DNA of 64,000 nt, from positions 1 to 64,000 of the forward strand of contig CALLAC010000004.1 in NCBI GenBank assembly GCA_938002655.1. The letters are read 5' to 3'. Under the pieces are notes generated by a model. The model had not been told where the DNA came from. It ran no database searches and saw only the letters and a program-made list of their open reading frames with translations. Origin of the DNA: an uncultured Cytophagales bacterium. GTDB taxonomy: Bacteria > Bacteroidota > Bacteroidia > Cytophagales > Thermonemataceae. The position numbers were made by a program, and so were the translations under genes. Positions 36,916 to 45,935 of the stretch are shown here, piece after piece (positions within the stretch are counted from its first letter, which is position 1; the number at the start of each line of letters is the position of its first letter).

Positions 36916-38172
36916 TTATTCTTCAAATTTCTTGAAAATAATCGTAGTATTGTGCCCACCGAAGCCAAAATCATTGCTTAAAGCGTAAGTAATTTTGCGT
37001 TCTTGGGCTTTGTTAGGCGTAAAGTTGAGCCTTTTGTCTAGTACCTCATCTATTTCAAAGAGATTGATAGTAGGCGGTACTAACTGATGTTGTATGGCTA
37101 AGATACAAGCCACAGCTTCTACTGCACCTGTGGCACCGAGCAAATGCCCTGTCATTGATTTGGTAGAGCTAATGTTGAGCTTGTAGGCATGCTCGCCAAA
37201 AACTTCCTGAATTGCTTTAATTTCTTGTGGGTCGCCAATGGGTGTAGAAGTACCGTGCGTATTGATATAGTCAATTTTATCAGGAGTAATACCTGCATCG
37301 TCGAGGGCATCTTGCATGCAATAAATTACGCCCAGACCTTCGGGGTGTGGAGCAGTAATATGATAAGCATCGGAGGAAAAACCAGCCCCTACTACTTCGG
37401 CATAGATTTTAGCACCACGCTTCTTGGCGTGTTCGTACTCTTCTAGAATGAGGCAAGCTCCTCCTTCGCCAAGCACAAAGCCATCTCTATCTTTATCGTA
37501 AGGGCGAGAGGCGGTTTGGGGGCTATCATTGCGTTCGGAAAGAGCTTTATTGGCATTGAACCCACCGATACCTGCTTCGGTAACAGCGGCTTCGGAACCA
37601 CCTGTAAGAATAACCTTCGCTTTTCCCCAACGAATATAATTGAAGGCATCAATAATGGCATTGTTGGCAGAAGCACAAGCCGAAACAGTGGTATAGTTCG
37701 GTCCTAGAAAGCCATACTTGATAGAAATATGCCCGGGAGCAAGGTCGGCAATCATTTTAGGAATAAAAAATGGATTGAAGCGAGGGGTACCATCGCCTTT
37801 GGCAAAATCAATTATTTCCATTTGTAAAGAACGCAATCCCCCTATTCCTGAGCCCCATATGACACCCACGCGGCGTTTGTCGAGGCTTTGTAAATCAAAG
37901 CCTGCATCTTGGATGGCTTGTTCAGCAACGGCAATAGCATAGTGCTGAAACAAGTCCATTTTACGAGCTTCTTTGTGTTCTATATAAAGTTTGACATCAA
38001 AATTTTTTACTTCACAAGCAAAGCGAGTTTTAAATTTGGAGGCATCAAAACGGGTAATGGGAGCGGCACCGCTCACACCTTTGGAAAGACACTCCCAATA
38101 TTCGGCAACTGTATTTCCAATGGGCGTTACTGCTCCCAACCCTGTAACTACCACTCTTTTTGGGTTCATCAA
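36916..38172 (-). CDS. fabF: 3-oxoacyl-ACP synthase II
   Basis: Elongates acyl-ACP with malonyl-ACP in fatty acid synthesis. The Cys-His-His triad is present: VSACASANNAI, INTHGTSTPIGDPQE and KSMTGHLLGATGAVEA. Length 418 aa is typical. It lies 13 nt after acpP. Two adjacent ATGs at the start (MMNP) leave the exact start uncertain by one codon. Confidence 0.95.
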   Translation of the reverse strand: MMNPKRVVVTGLGAVTPIGNTVAEYWECLSKGVSGAAPITRFDASKFKTRFACEVKNFDVKLYIEHKEARKMDLFQHYAIAVAEQAIQDAGFDLQSLDKRRVGVIWGSGIGGLRSLQMEIIDFAKGDGTPRFNPFFIPKMIADLAPGHISIKYGFLGPNYTTVSACASANNAIIDAFNYIRWGKAKVILTGGSEAAVTEAGIGGFNANKALSERNDSPQTASRPYDKDRDGFVLGEGGACLILEEYEHAKKRGAKIYAEVVGAGFSSDAYHITAPHPEGLGVIYCMQDALDDAGITPDKIDYINTHGTSTPIGDPQEIKAIQEVFGEHAYKLNISSTKSMTGHLLGATGAVEAVACILAIQHQLVPPTINLFEIDEVLDKRLNFTPNKAQERKITYALSNDFGFGGHNTTIIFKKFEE

Positions 38173-38185
38173 GTTGGAGTTTTGG

Positions 38186-38428
38186 TTAGATGTTTTTTAC
38201 ATTTGCTTCTAAATAAGCAATCGCCTGCCCTACCGTACTGATAGTTTCGGCTTGGTCATCAGGAATAGAAACGTTAAACTCTTTTTCAAATTCCATAATA
38301 AGTTCTACTTGGTCAAGAGAATCAGCACCCAAGTCATTTGTAAAACTGGCTTCAGGGGTAACCTCGGAAGGTTCTACGCCCAATTTTTCTACAATAATAC
38401 TTTTTACTCTTTCTGCAATAGTAGACAT
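38186..38428 (-). CDS. acpP: Acyl carrier protein
   Basis: The 80-aa carrier of fatty acid intermediates. The phosphopantetheine serine is in [16 protein letters not shown]. The ORF track extends the frame to 38545, but those 39 residues ([13 protein letters not shown]...) do not belong to the family; the ATG at 38428 ([17 protein letters not shown]) is the start. Confidence 0.96.
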   Translation of the reverse strand: MSTIAERVKSIIVEKLGVEPSEVTPEASFTNDLGADSLDQVELIMEFEKEFNVSIPDDQAETISTVGQAIAYLEANVKNI

Positions 38429-38554
38429 TTCTAATTGAGTTTTTGGTTTAACAGAACGCAAATAAATAGAATTTTCGAAAAATTTACCAAAAAAATTTAA
38501 AAAATTTTTGTATCTATGGCCCTTGAGAAGGGGAGATTTTTGCAATCTTATACA

Positions 38555-39805
38555 CTATTTAACTCTTCCGCCCTGCTTTCGGCGAAGCCAATCTATGAGT
38601 AAATTGGCAGTTAGCTGAATATTGACCATTCTATCGTTTCCTAACTGATACAATTTAGCCCAAGCACCTTTTTCATCTGCATAAGCAACCCAAATCGTAC
38701 CCACAGGTTTGGTAGCAGTAGCTCCTCCGGGTCCTGCTATGCCACTAGTTGCAATACCAATATCAGCATTCAATAAGTTACGAACATTCATAGCCATTTC
38801 TAGAACGGTTTGTTCGCTCACTGCTCCAAATTGCTCAATAGTTTCACTTTTTACGCCGAGAACTTTAATTTTAACTTCGTTGCTGTATGCAACCAAAGCT
38901 CCTTTCAAATATTCTGAACTACCTGCATGCTGTGTAAAACAATGCGTTAGATAGCCACCCGTACAACTTTCGGCTATTGCAAGTGTTTTTTTATTTTGTA
39001 GAAGTAATTTGCCCACAGCCATAGCCAAGTCATCGTCATCAAAACCATATACATACTTATCGATCAGTGGTAAAACTTTCTCTACTTCTTGCTCAATTTG
39101 TTTTTCTACAAGCTTTCTATCATTTCCAAAACCTGTAATTCTCAGCTTTACCATTCCAAAAGAAGGTAAATAAGCAAGTTTGAGATTTTCGGGAAGTTTA
39201 CTTTCCCAAGTTTCAATTTCGCGAGCCAGATAACTTTCGCCGATACCAACGGTTTTTATCATTTTATGTACTATACTCGGTGTTTGGAAAAATTTTTGCA
39301 GGTTTTCAAGCACATAGCTTTGCATAATAAACTGCATTTCGTGTGGTACGCCTGGCATCGAAACAAAGATTTTTCCATTTTTTTCAAACCACATTCCTGG
39401 AGCAGTTCCTTTCAGATTGGGGATATAAATAGCATTGGCAGGTAAATCGGCCTGTTGACGATTAACTTCGAGCATTTCTCTGCCTCGGCTTTCAAAAAAA
39501 TGCGTAACAGCACGTAAAGCCTCAGGGTGGCGTATTAGTTCTACTCCAAAAAATTTACAGAGAGTTTTTTTAGTGATATCATCTTTGGTAGGTCCTAGCC
39601 CACCTGTTATCAGAATTGCATCTGCACGCTTTTCAGCTTCTTGCAAACCTTCCAAGATAGCTTCTTCGGTATCGCTTACTACACTATGCCTGATTACCCG
39701 AATGCCAATTTTATCCAGTTCGCTACTTATCCATTGGGCATTGGTATTAGTGATTTGCCCATAGAGAATTTCATCTCCGATATTTAGAATTTCAGCACGT
39801 ATCAT
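38555..39805 (-). CDS. cinA: CinA family protein: molybdopterin-binding-like domain plus nicotinamide-nucleotide amidase
   Basis: A 416-aa protein of two domains. The N-terminal part (about 1-170) has GGLGPTKDDITKKTLCKFF and MPGVPHEMQFI. The C-terminal amidase domain (about 255-410) has AIAESCTGGYLTHCF, ATSGIAGPGGATATKPVGTIWVA and a final LTANLLIDWLRR. It hydrolyses NMN to nicotinate mononucleotide and recycles pyridine nucleotides. Stand-alone, 37 aa-coding nt beyond the acpP leader on the same strand. Confidence 0.93.
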   Translation of the reverse strand: MIRAEILNIGDEILYGQITNTNAQWISSELDKIGIRVIRHSVVSDTEEAILEGLQEAEKRADAILITGGLGPTKDDITKKTLCKFFGVELIRHPEALRAVTHFFESRGREMLEVNRQQADLPANAIYIPNLKGTAPGMWFEKNGKIFVSMPGVPHEMQFIMQSYVLENLQKFFQTPSIVHKMIKTVGIGESYLAREIETWESKLPENLKLAYLPSFGMVKLRITGFGNDRKLVEKQIEQEVEKVLPLIDKYVYGFDDDDLAMAVGKLLLQNKKTLAIAESCTGGYLTHCFTQHAGSSEYLKGALVAYSNEVKIKVLGVKSETIEQFGAVSEQTVLEMAMNVRNLLNADIGIATSGIAGPGGATATKPVGTIWVAYADEKGAWAKLYQLGNDRMVNIQLTANLLIDWLRRKQGGRVK

Positions 39806-39834
39806 AAAGATAAAATTTTTGCAAAAATAAAAAA

Positions 39835-39861
39835 TAGAGACACAACAAGGTTATGTCTCTA
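39835..39861 (-). terminator. Intrinsic terminator of the PorE-like gene
   Basis: TAGAGACA and TGTCTCTA form a perfect 8-bp stem; on the minus strand a run TTTTTTATTTTT follows. It lies about 30 nt after the stop of the OmpA/PD40 gene and just ahead of cinA. Confidence 0.7.
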
Positions 39862-39892
39862 AAAAATCCGCCAAGGAATTTTATGAACCTTT

Positions 39893-42001
39893 TTATTGCA
39901 AAATGCGAATTTCGGTTCGGCGGTTGAGTTGGTGTAAAATATCTCGAATTTTTTTATCTTTGAACTTATTGATAAATGCCTCATCAAGCACATCACCTTC
40001 TTTCAAGAAGTCATATTGCTCGGCAAGTTCTTTGGTAACTACTCTCGGCACATACTCACCATAACCTTGTGGTATGATACGTTCTCTATCAAACCCCCCT
40101 TTGGTTACAATATATTCCACTGCCGATTCGGCTCTGCGTTTAGAGAGCAAGTCGTTATCATCAAAATTACCCACAGCATCTGTGTGTGAGCCTAATTCAA
40201 TTTTTACATTCGGATTATCTTTCAAGAATACGATGAGTTCATCAAGGATTTTTGCGGCGTCAGGGCGAATATTCCATTTATTGAAATCGTACAAAATATT
40301 AAGTGTAAACTTGGTTTTATCGTCATATTCTTGAAGTTTAAGTTCATAGACAAAGGTTGTATCAATCACGGGCTTGGCGGGGAGATATTTTTCAGGAATT
40401 TTTACGAGGGCAAAATCATTCCGAGCGGCCAGGAAAGGTTTTTTCTGGTGTGAAACATCAGCTACTACCTTAAAGGCCAGGCGGTCGTCTTTTACAGGAA
40501 TAACTTCTGTTTCTGCATTTTCGTTGGTATAATACTCGTGTAAAACACTATCTCTATCGTCTAATATTTTCACATGAGCATTGGCAAGCGGAATTTCTGT
40601 TTCATCTTTTTTCACACCGATAGTTTTGAACTTAACGAAATAATTCACCACTCGTTTGCCTGGGTTTTTATCAATGAAATAAAAAATATCGTCGTCGCCT
40701 TTTCCTTCTGGACGATTGGAGCTAAAATAGCCTTCTTTATCGTTGATAAACATAATGCCAAAATCGTCGAAAGGCGAATTGATAGGTTTGCCTAAGTTTT
40801 CAACAGTGATTTTTCCGTCTTTACGTTCGGCTACGAAAATATCCAAGCCACCAAAACCGGGGTGCCCATCGGAGGCAAAATACAATCTGCCGTCGTTGGC
40901 TACATACGGGAAGTATTCATCGGCTTCGGTATTGATTTCTTTGCCAAGATTACGAACATTTCCCCAAGTACCATCTTTTTTCTTTTCGGCAACGAAGATA
41001 TCGTGCCTACCTACACTTTTGTTTCCTTTGTCGTCGTATTCTCTATCTGAAACAAAGTACAAACGCTGTCCGTCAGCAGAAAGGAAAGGCTGAGCGTCCC
41101 ACACATAAGCTTTAGGAACCGATTTAGAGGTAGGTTTGCCATAATAACTTTCTTGGTCGGCACTGCTCACTCCTTCCAGGAGGCGGGGTTCGGTCCAGTT
41201 TCCGTCTTTATCGAGTTCGGAAATATACAATTTCATATTTTTAGGACCTTTTTTACGATTTATAGGAGCGGCACGAGCAAAAATCATGGTTTTACCGTCG
41301 CGGCTGAATGTGGGCGTACCTTCATTTACATTTTCTTTGTGGATATTGGGGTCAAAAACCTGTATTTTTACCTCTCCCGACTGCAAGCTTTGCAAAGGCA
41401 CATAATAAATACCGAGATTTTTTTGTCCGTTGATATCAGATTCGTGAGATTTATCACGCGAAGCACTCAAAACAAGTTTGTCTTGGTAAATCACAGGACC
41501 AAACTCTGCAAAGTTGGTATTAAGATTTTCCACTGGCTTTACTTCATAAAATGTTACAATTTTTTCCAATTCTTCACGCTTTTTGAGATTTTCTATCTCT
41601 CTTTTGGCACGTGCTACATACGCCTTATTTTTGCCTTTTTTAGCATAATTTTCATATTGTTTGAGAGCCTCTTCTACTTTGCCATTTTCTTCGAGTACTA
41701 CGGCATAATAGAATTTAGCATCGTCTTCGTGATCTTCGTGATGCATTTTAGGTATTTTTTTATTATACACTTTGGCGTAATAATCTTCGGCTTCACGCAG
41801 GCGGTTAGATTTGCGTAGCGACTGAGCCATATAAAAATTCACCAAAGGGTCATCGGGCTTTTTGGCGTGTAATTTTTTCAGTATTTCAATAGCATCTTGA
41901 TATTCCCCTTGCTCATAGTGCTTATAGGCTTTATTAAAGCCTCCACAAGAGAAAAGAATAAATGCCGAAAAAACAAATAGAAAGCGAATAATATTTTGCA
42001 T
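39893..42001 (-). CDS. OmpA-family lipoprotein with TPR, PD40 propeller and regulatory-like domain (PorE-like architecture)
   Basis: A 702-aa lipoprotein (signal MQNIIRFLFVFSAFILFSC, lipobox FSCG). TPR helices come first (HYEQGEYQDAIEILKKL...LVNFYMAQSLRKSNRLREAEDYY). A WD40/PD40 propeller follows (FSRDGKTMIFAR, FLSADGQRLYFVSD, YVANDGRLYFASDGHPGFGGLDIF), then a carboxypeptidase-regulatory-like fold (IPLANAHVKILDDRDSV). A C-terminal OmpA domain has ELGSHTDAVGNFDDNDLLSKRRAESAVEYI. This order is that described for the type IX secretion protein PorE, which links the machinery to peptidoglycan, but Bacteroidetes carry several such paralogues. The ATG at 42001 is preferred because it starts the lipoprotein signal. 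Confidence 0.88.
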   Translation of the reverse strand: MQNIIRFLFVFSAFILFSCGGFNKAYKHYEQGEYQDAIEILKKLHAKKPDDPLVNFYMAQSLRKSNRLREAEDYYAKVYNKKIPKMHHEDHEDDAKFYYAVVLEENGKVEEALKQYENYAKKGKNKAYVARAKREIENLKKREELEKIVTFYEVKPVENLNTNFAEFGPVIYQDKLVLSASRDKSHESDINGQKNLGIYYVPLQSLQSGEVKIQVFDPNIHKENVNEGTPTFSRDGKTMIFARAAPINRKKGPKNMKLYISELDKDGNWTEPRLLEGVSSADQESYYGKPTSKSVPKAYVWDAQPFLSADGQRLYFVSDREYDDKGNKSVGRHDIFVAEKKKDGTWGNVRNLGKEINTEADEYFPYVANDGRLYFASDGHPGFGGLDIFVAERKDGKITVENLGKPINSPFDDFGIMFINDKEGYFSSNRPEGKGDDDIFYFIDKNPGKRVVNYFVKFKTIGVKKDETEIPLANAHVKILDDRDSVLHEYYTNENAETEVIPVKDDRLAFKVVADVSHQKKPFLAARNDFALVKIPEKYLPAKPVIDTTFVYELKLQEYDDKTKFTLNILYDFNKWNIRPDAAKILDELIVFLKDNPNVKIELGSHTDAVGNFDDNDLLSKRRAESAVEYIVTKGGFDRERIIPQGYGEYVPRVVTKELAEQYDFLKEGDVLDEAFINKFKDKKIRDILHQLNRRTEIRILQ

Positions 42002-42079
42002 ATCAAACAAAAATTTAACAAAACAACAAATTTCACCTTGCAATTTATATTTTTTTTTTGTTTTCACAAAAAAATCATT

Positions 42080-42418
42080 TTATTTTTCGCTCTCTTCTAT
42101 GATTAGGAAAACATCTTCATTTGGTTTTTGTAAAAGATGTTTTTCACGAGCAAATTTTTCAAAATTTTCTCTGTCATTAAAGTCTTTGATGCTTTGTTTA
42201 AGAGTATTTTGCAGTTCTAGATAATAGGCTTTTTCCTTCAAAAGTCGTTGGTATTTCTTTTGCCAACGATACTGGGTAATCAAGTCGTTGGTATCAAAGA
42301 AAAGCATCCAAATCAGAAAAATGCTACTTGCTACAAAGTAAAAGTTTTTCATAAATTTGGGGAAACGAAATTTTTTTACTTTTTTTACAACAGAAGCCAT
42401 CATTTTTTTCATCATCAA
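42080..42418 (-). CDS. FtsB/DivIC-like septum formation protein
   Basis: A 112-aa single-pass protein: a basic N-terminus, one membrane helix (NFYFVASSIFLIWMLFF, about residues 26-42), then a coiled coil (YQRLLKEKAYYLELQNTLKQSIKDFND) and a short REHLLQKPNED-like end (FAREKHLLQKPNEDVFLI). This is the FtsB/DivIC layout. It probably acts in the divisome between FtsL and FtsQ. The start is uncertain because of clustered Met codons (MMMKKMMAS or the later MKNFYF). Confidence 0.8.
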   Translation of the reverse strand: MMMKKMMASVVKKVKKFRFPKFMKNFYFVASSIFLIWMLFFDTNDLITQYRWQKKYQRLLKEKAYYLELQNTLKQSIKDFNDRENFEKFAREKHLLQKPNEDVFLIIEESEK

Positions 42419-42434
42419 AAATTCTTAAAAAGTA

Positions 42435-42944
42435 ATGGTCAAAATTAAATCAAATAATTCAAACTCACAAAAAGAATTTTTCATAGAAACCAAAGAAGGT
42501 ATATTTTTTTTGAATGAAAGCCCTTTTGTTTGGGATATTGTGCCTATCAATGAAAACACCTTTCATTGCCTTTATGAAAATAAATCTTTTGTGGCAGAAA
42601 TTGTAAAAGCAGATCACATCGAAAAATCATTTATACTGAAAATCAATGGGAAAAAATATGAATATACAGCACAAAGCGAAATGGATTTGCTTTTAGAAAA
42701 GCTCGGCATGCAAAGAAGCAGTCGTTTGAAGGTAGACCAACTCAAAGCCCCTATGCCCGGACTCATCGTAGATGTGCGAGTGAGCGAAGGTCAGAAAGTT
42801 ATGAAAGGTGATATTCTTGTTATTTTAGAAGCAATGAAAATGGAAAATGCTATTAAAGCCCCTGCTGAAGCTACTATTAAAACTATTTGCATCAAAAAAG
42901 GTGATAGTGTTGAAAAAAACAAATTGCTGATTGAGTTTGCATAA
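42435..42944 (+). CDS. Biotin carrier protein of an acyl-CoA carboxylase
   Basis: A 169-aa protein with a C-terminal biotinyl domain: LKAPMPGLIVDVRVSEGQKVMKGD followed by LEAMKMENAIKAPAEATIK, with the biotinylated Lys in AMKM. The N-terminal 90 residues are a less conserved spacer. It would carry carboxybiotin between a biotin carboxylase and a carboxyltransferase (acetyl- or propionyl-CoA carboxylase type). The partner genes are not in the window. BioD at 14744 contributes to the supply of biotin. Confidence 0.9.
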   Translation: MVKIKSNNSNSQKEFFIETKEGIFFLNESPFVWDIVPINENTFHCLYENKSFVAEIVKADHIEKSFILKINGKKYEYTAQSEMDLLLEKLGMQRSSRLKVDQLKAPMPGLIVDVRVSEGQKVMKGDILVILEAMKMENAIKAPAEATIKTICIKKGDSVEKNKLLIEFA

Positions 42945-42987
42945 TTTTTGATGCTAATTAAGAAAACTTACAGAACCCTGTGAACCT

Positions 42988-45870
42988 ATGCGATTTTCAG
43001 TATTTTTTTTACTTATTCCTTGCCTAGTTTTTGCCCAAGAAGCCAACTTATTAGAAAAATGGGGGGGCTATCAGCACGAAATTAGCGAACATTTTACGAA
43101 AGCTAATTACGCAGAAGCTATCCAACCATTGCTCCAAGCAAAAAACTGGTTCGAAACACAAAAATTCACTAATAGCCCCGAATATCTCAACTTACAAGCC
43201 ATTTTAGGCGAATGTTACTATCAGACTTACGAACTCAACAAAGCCGAAGAACAATACAGAAATTATATTACCCTTGCCCAAAACATTACTACAAAAAATA
43301 TTTTCGAAATTACTTACATAGCTTCGCATCTGGCTCATATTTATGTTCTGAAAGGCAACTTTCAAGTTGCCAAAGAAATTTTGGATAATTCTTACCGAAA
43401 AATCAGCCAAGTTCGGCAAGAAAATCTCAAAAAAAATATTATTCTAGATACGACTTGGATAGTTGCATCTATTTACAAAGTTTATGGCGATTTTTACTTT
43501 GCACAAAATTACTTAGCCGAAGCCGAAAAGTATTATCAAAAAGCTATTAAAGTTGCTGAAAAGGATACCCAGAGCGATTTTATTCGTTGGAATATTTACA
43601 GCTCTATTCTTTTAGCTCTTTCCGATATGTATGATTTGCAAGGACTGCCCGAAAAGCAACTTCAAACACTTGAAAAAATTATCATTTATTTTGAAAAACT
43701 TGCCAGCGAAATCGCTCTCAAGCAAAAAGAATATGTATTGGCTTTGAAAAAAACAGGTGAATGGTATGCCAAAAAAGTAATAGCTGAAAAAGACTCTGCC
43801 CAACAAAACGAGCTTAAAGAAAAAGCCGCAATGTATTTGCTCAAAGCTCTATCTGTGCAAAAAACCATCAGCGAAGAAAATGCCGTGTATGCCGATGTAA
43901 TGCTTGCTCTTGCTCGCTATATACTTTACACCAACCCCACTCAAACAGCACGAGCCTTTACTTTTGCCAAAGCATCTTATTATTTGTTTTACAAAAATTA
44001 CACCCAACCGCATATCAAACACATAGAATCAGCAAATCTTGCTGGATTTATTGCTCTATATCTGAAAAAATACAACGAAAGCGAAAAACTATTCAATCTT
44101 GCCCTTAAATCTAGCTCTGTGCTCAACGATACCTATCATATTTATTTTTTGCATCTTCACTTCAACGCAGGGCTTGCCTATATGTATCAAAATAAAAATG
44201 ACTTAGCTGCGGTCAGTTTTTTGAAAGGTTCTTGGGTTATAGAAGAGCAAATCAGACGCAATTTTGCACACCTTACCGAAAAAGAAAAAGAAGCCCTCTA
44301 CAAAACTTTCAACGAAAATATCTTATTGTATGCATATTTTGTTATAGAAAATTACTCGCAAATGCCAATGTTAGGCGAATTGCTTTTCAATTTGCTTTTG
44401 CATACCAAAGGATTTCTATTTAATCAAAACCGAGTTTTTGTAAAATCTATTTTGCAAAGTAAAGACGAAAACCTGAAAAAGAAGTTTCAGAAATGGCAAG
44501 CCCTTAAAACTGAACTTGCTAAAAATCAGCAATCTACCAACTTTTCTGAAAAAAATTACTACCAGAGCGGGAAATCTGTTTTAGAAGAAGAAATTGAAAA
44601 TTTGGAAAAAGAACTCGCTACACAAAATGCCGAATTTCAGCAAAAAATTGTAGATAAATCTAGGCAAAAACGTCTTAACTGGCTCGAAATCCAAAAAAAG
44701 CTCAAAGATGATGAAGCCCGTGTAGAAATTGTACGTACATACGCTTTCAAGAAAGAATTTCATCAAGATTCAGCTATTTATGCGGCACTTATCATTAAAC
44801 CCAAAAACAATTATGTAAAGCTCGTTAAGTTTGGAAATGGTTACGAAATGGAAAATGATAACTTGTATTTTTACCGAAATTGTATTCGCCTTCGCAAAAC
44901 AGATAGCGAGTCGTATGCTATTTATTGGCAAACCTTTGCCTCAGAATTGCAGGGTGTAAAGCGTGTGTATGTTTGCCCCGATGGAGTGTATCATCAAATC
45001 AATTTACGCACTTTGTTCAATCCTGCTACAAATAAATATGTATCCGATGAGATAGAAGTACAAATGCTGAGCCGTTCGGCAGATTTGATAGAAATAAAAA
45101 GCCAGAAAGCTCAAAAGAAAAATTTTGCTCAATATCAAATGTACCTTTTCGGCTATCCCGATTACAGCCGTATGCCTGGCTCGAAAAACACTAATTCTTC
45201 TTCTGCCGCTACTCTTGATTTTCGAAAACAGCGTTTTTTAGATATAAATACAGGAACTATTTTGAGCTTGCCTGGTACGAAAAAGGAAATAGAAACAATC
45301 GCCAATTTTGCCCAAAAAGCCTCAATAAAAGTAAAAGTTTTTCAGGAGCTAGATGCCAACGAAGAAAATCTCAAAAAACTGCAAAACCCTGATATTTTGC
45401 ATATCGCTACACACGGTTTTTTTAATGAAGAAAGTGAAGAAATGAAAAACCCTTTGCATCGTTCAGGATTGATTTTGGCAGGAGCAGAACTAGCTATCAA
45501 AAAGATGATACCCAATTCACAAGAAAACGGTATTCTTACTGCCCAAGAAGTACTGAGCTTGGATTTAGAAAATACAGAATTAGTAACTCTTTCGGCTTGT
45601 GAAACAGGCTTGGGCGAAATTAAAAACGGCGAAGGCGTATACGGATTGCAAAGAGCCTTCTTACAGGCAGGTGCAAAAAGCATTATAGTTAGTTTATGGA
45701 AAGTTGATGATGCCGCTACCCAAGAATTTATGAGCAGTTTCTATGAAAATTGGCTATTGCAAAAAATGCCTAAAAATCAAGCATTTACTCAAGCACAACA
45801 AAAAATTAAAAATACTCACAAATACAAACACCCATACTATTGGGGAGCATTTGTGATGGTGGGAGAGTAA
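42988..45870 (+). CDS. Exported TPR-CHAT caspase-like protein
   Basis: The 960-aa product has a short signal peptide (MRFSVFFLLIPCLVFAQ), then about 450 residues of tetratricopeptide repeats (YYQTYELNKAEEQYRNYI, YFAQNYLAEAEKYYQKAIK and others). A coiled-coil linker follows (EEEIENLEKELATQNAEFQQK), then a C-terminal CHAT domain. The putative catalytic His is in LHIATHGFFNEES and Cys in TLSACETGLGEIKNGEGVYGL; the domain ends IVSLWKVDDAATQEFM. The dyad is intact. CHAT proteins are caspase-like proteases or scaffolds; some act in defence. The signal peptide argues for a periplasmic or surface role here. Confidence 0.9.
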   Translation: MRFSVFFLLIPCLVFAQEANLLEKWGGYQHEISEHFTKANYAEAIQPLLQAKNWFETQKFTNSPEYLNLQAILGECYYQTYELNKAEEQYRNYITLAQNITTKNIFEITYIASHLAHIYVLKGNFQVAKEILDNSYRKISQVRQENLKKNIILDTTWIVASIYKVYGDFYFAQNYLAEAEKYYQKAIKVAEKDTQSDFIRWNIYSSILLALSDMYDLQGLPEKQLQTLEKIIIYFEKLASEIALKQKEYVLALKKTGEWYAKKVIAEKDSAQQNELKEKAAMYLLKALSVQKTISEENAVYADVMLALARYILYTNPTQTARAFTFAKASYYLFYKNYTQPHIKHIESANLAGFIALYLKKYNESEKLFNLALKSSSVLNDTYHIYFLHLHFNAGLAYMYQNKNDLAAVSFLKGSWVIEEQIRRNFAHLTEKEKEALYKTFNENILLYAYFVIENYSQMPMLGELLFNLLLHTKGFLFNQNRVFVKSILQSKDENLKKKFQKWQALKTELAKNQQSTNFSEKNYYQSGKSVLEEEIENLEKELATQNAEFQQKIVDKSRQKRLNWLEIQKKLKDDEARVEIVRTYAFKKEFHQDSAIYAALIIKPKNNYVKLVKFGNGYEMENDNLYFYRNCIRLRKTDSESYAIYWQTFASELQGVKRVYVCPDGVYHQINLRTLFNPATNKYVSDEIEVQMLSRSADLIEIKSQKAQKKNFAQYQMYLFGYPDYSRMPGSKNTNSSSAATLDFRKQRFLDINTGTILSLPGTKKEIETIANFAQKASIKVKVFQELDANEENLKKLQNPDILHIATHGFFNEESEEMKNPLHRSGLILAGAELAIKKMIPNSQENGILTAQEVLSLDLENTELVTLSACETGLGEIKNGEGVYGLQRAFLQAGAKSIIVSLWKVDDAATQEFMSSFYENWLLQKMPKNQAFTQAQQKIKNTHKYKHPYYWGAFVMVGE

Positions 45871-45935
45871 AATTTTTGTAAAAACTCAACACTTTTCAAA
45901 CTTTAAAGGTTTTTGCATAAAGCAAAACCATACTT

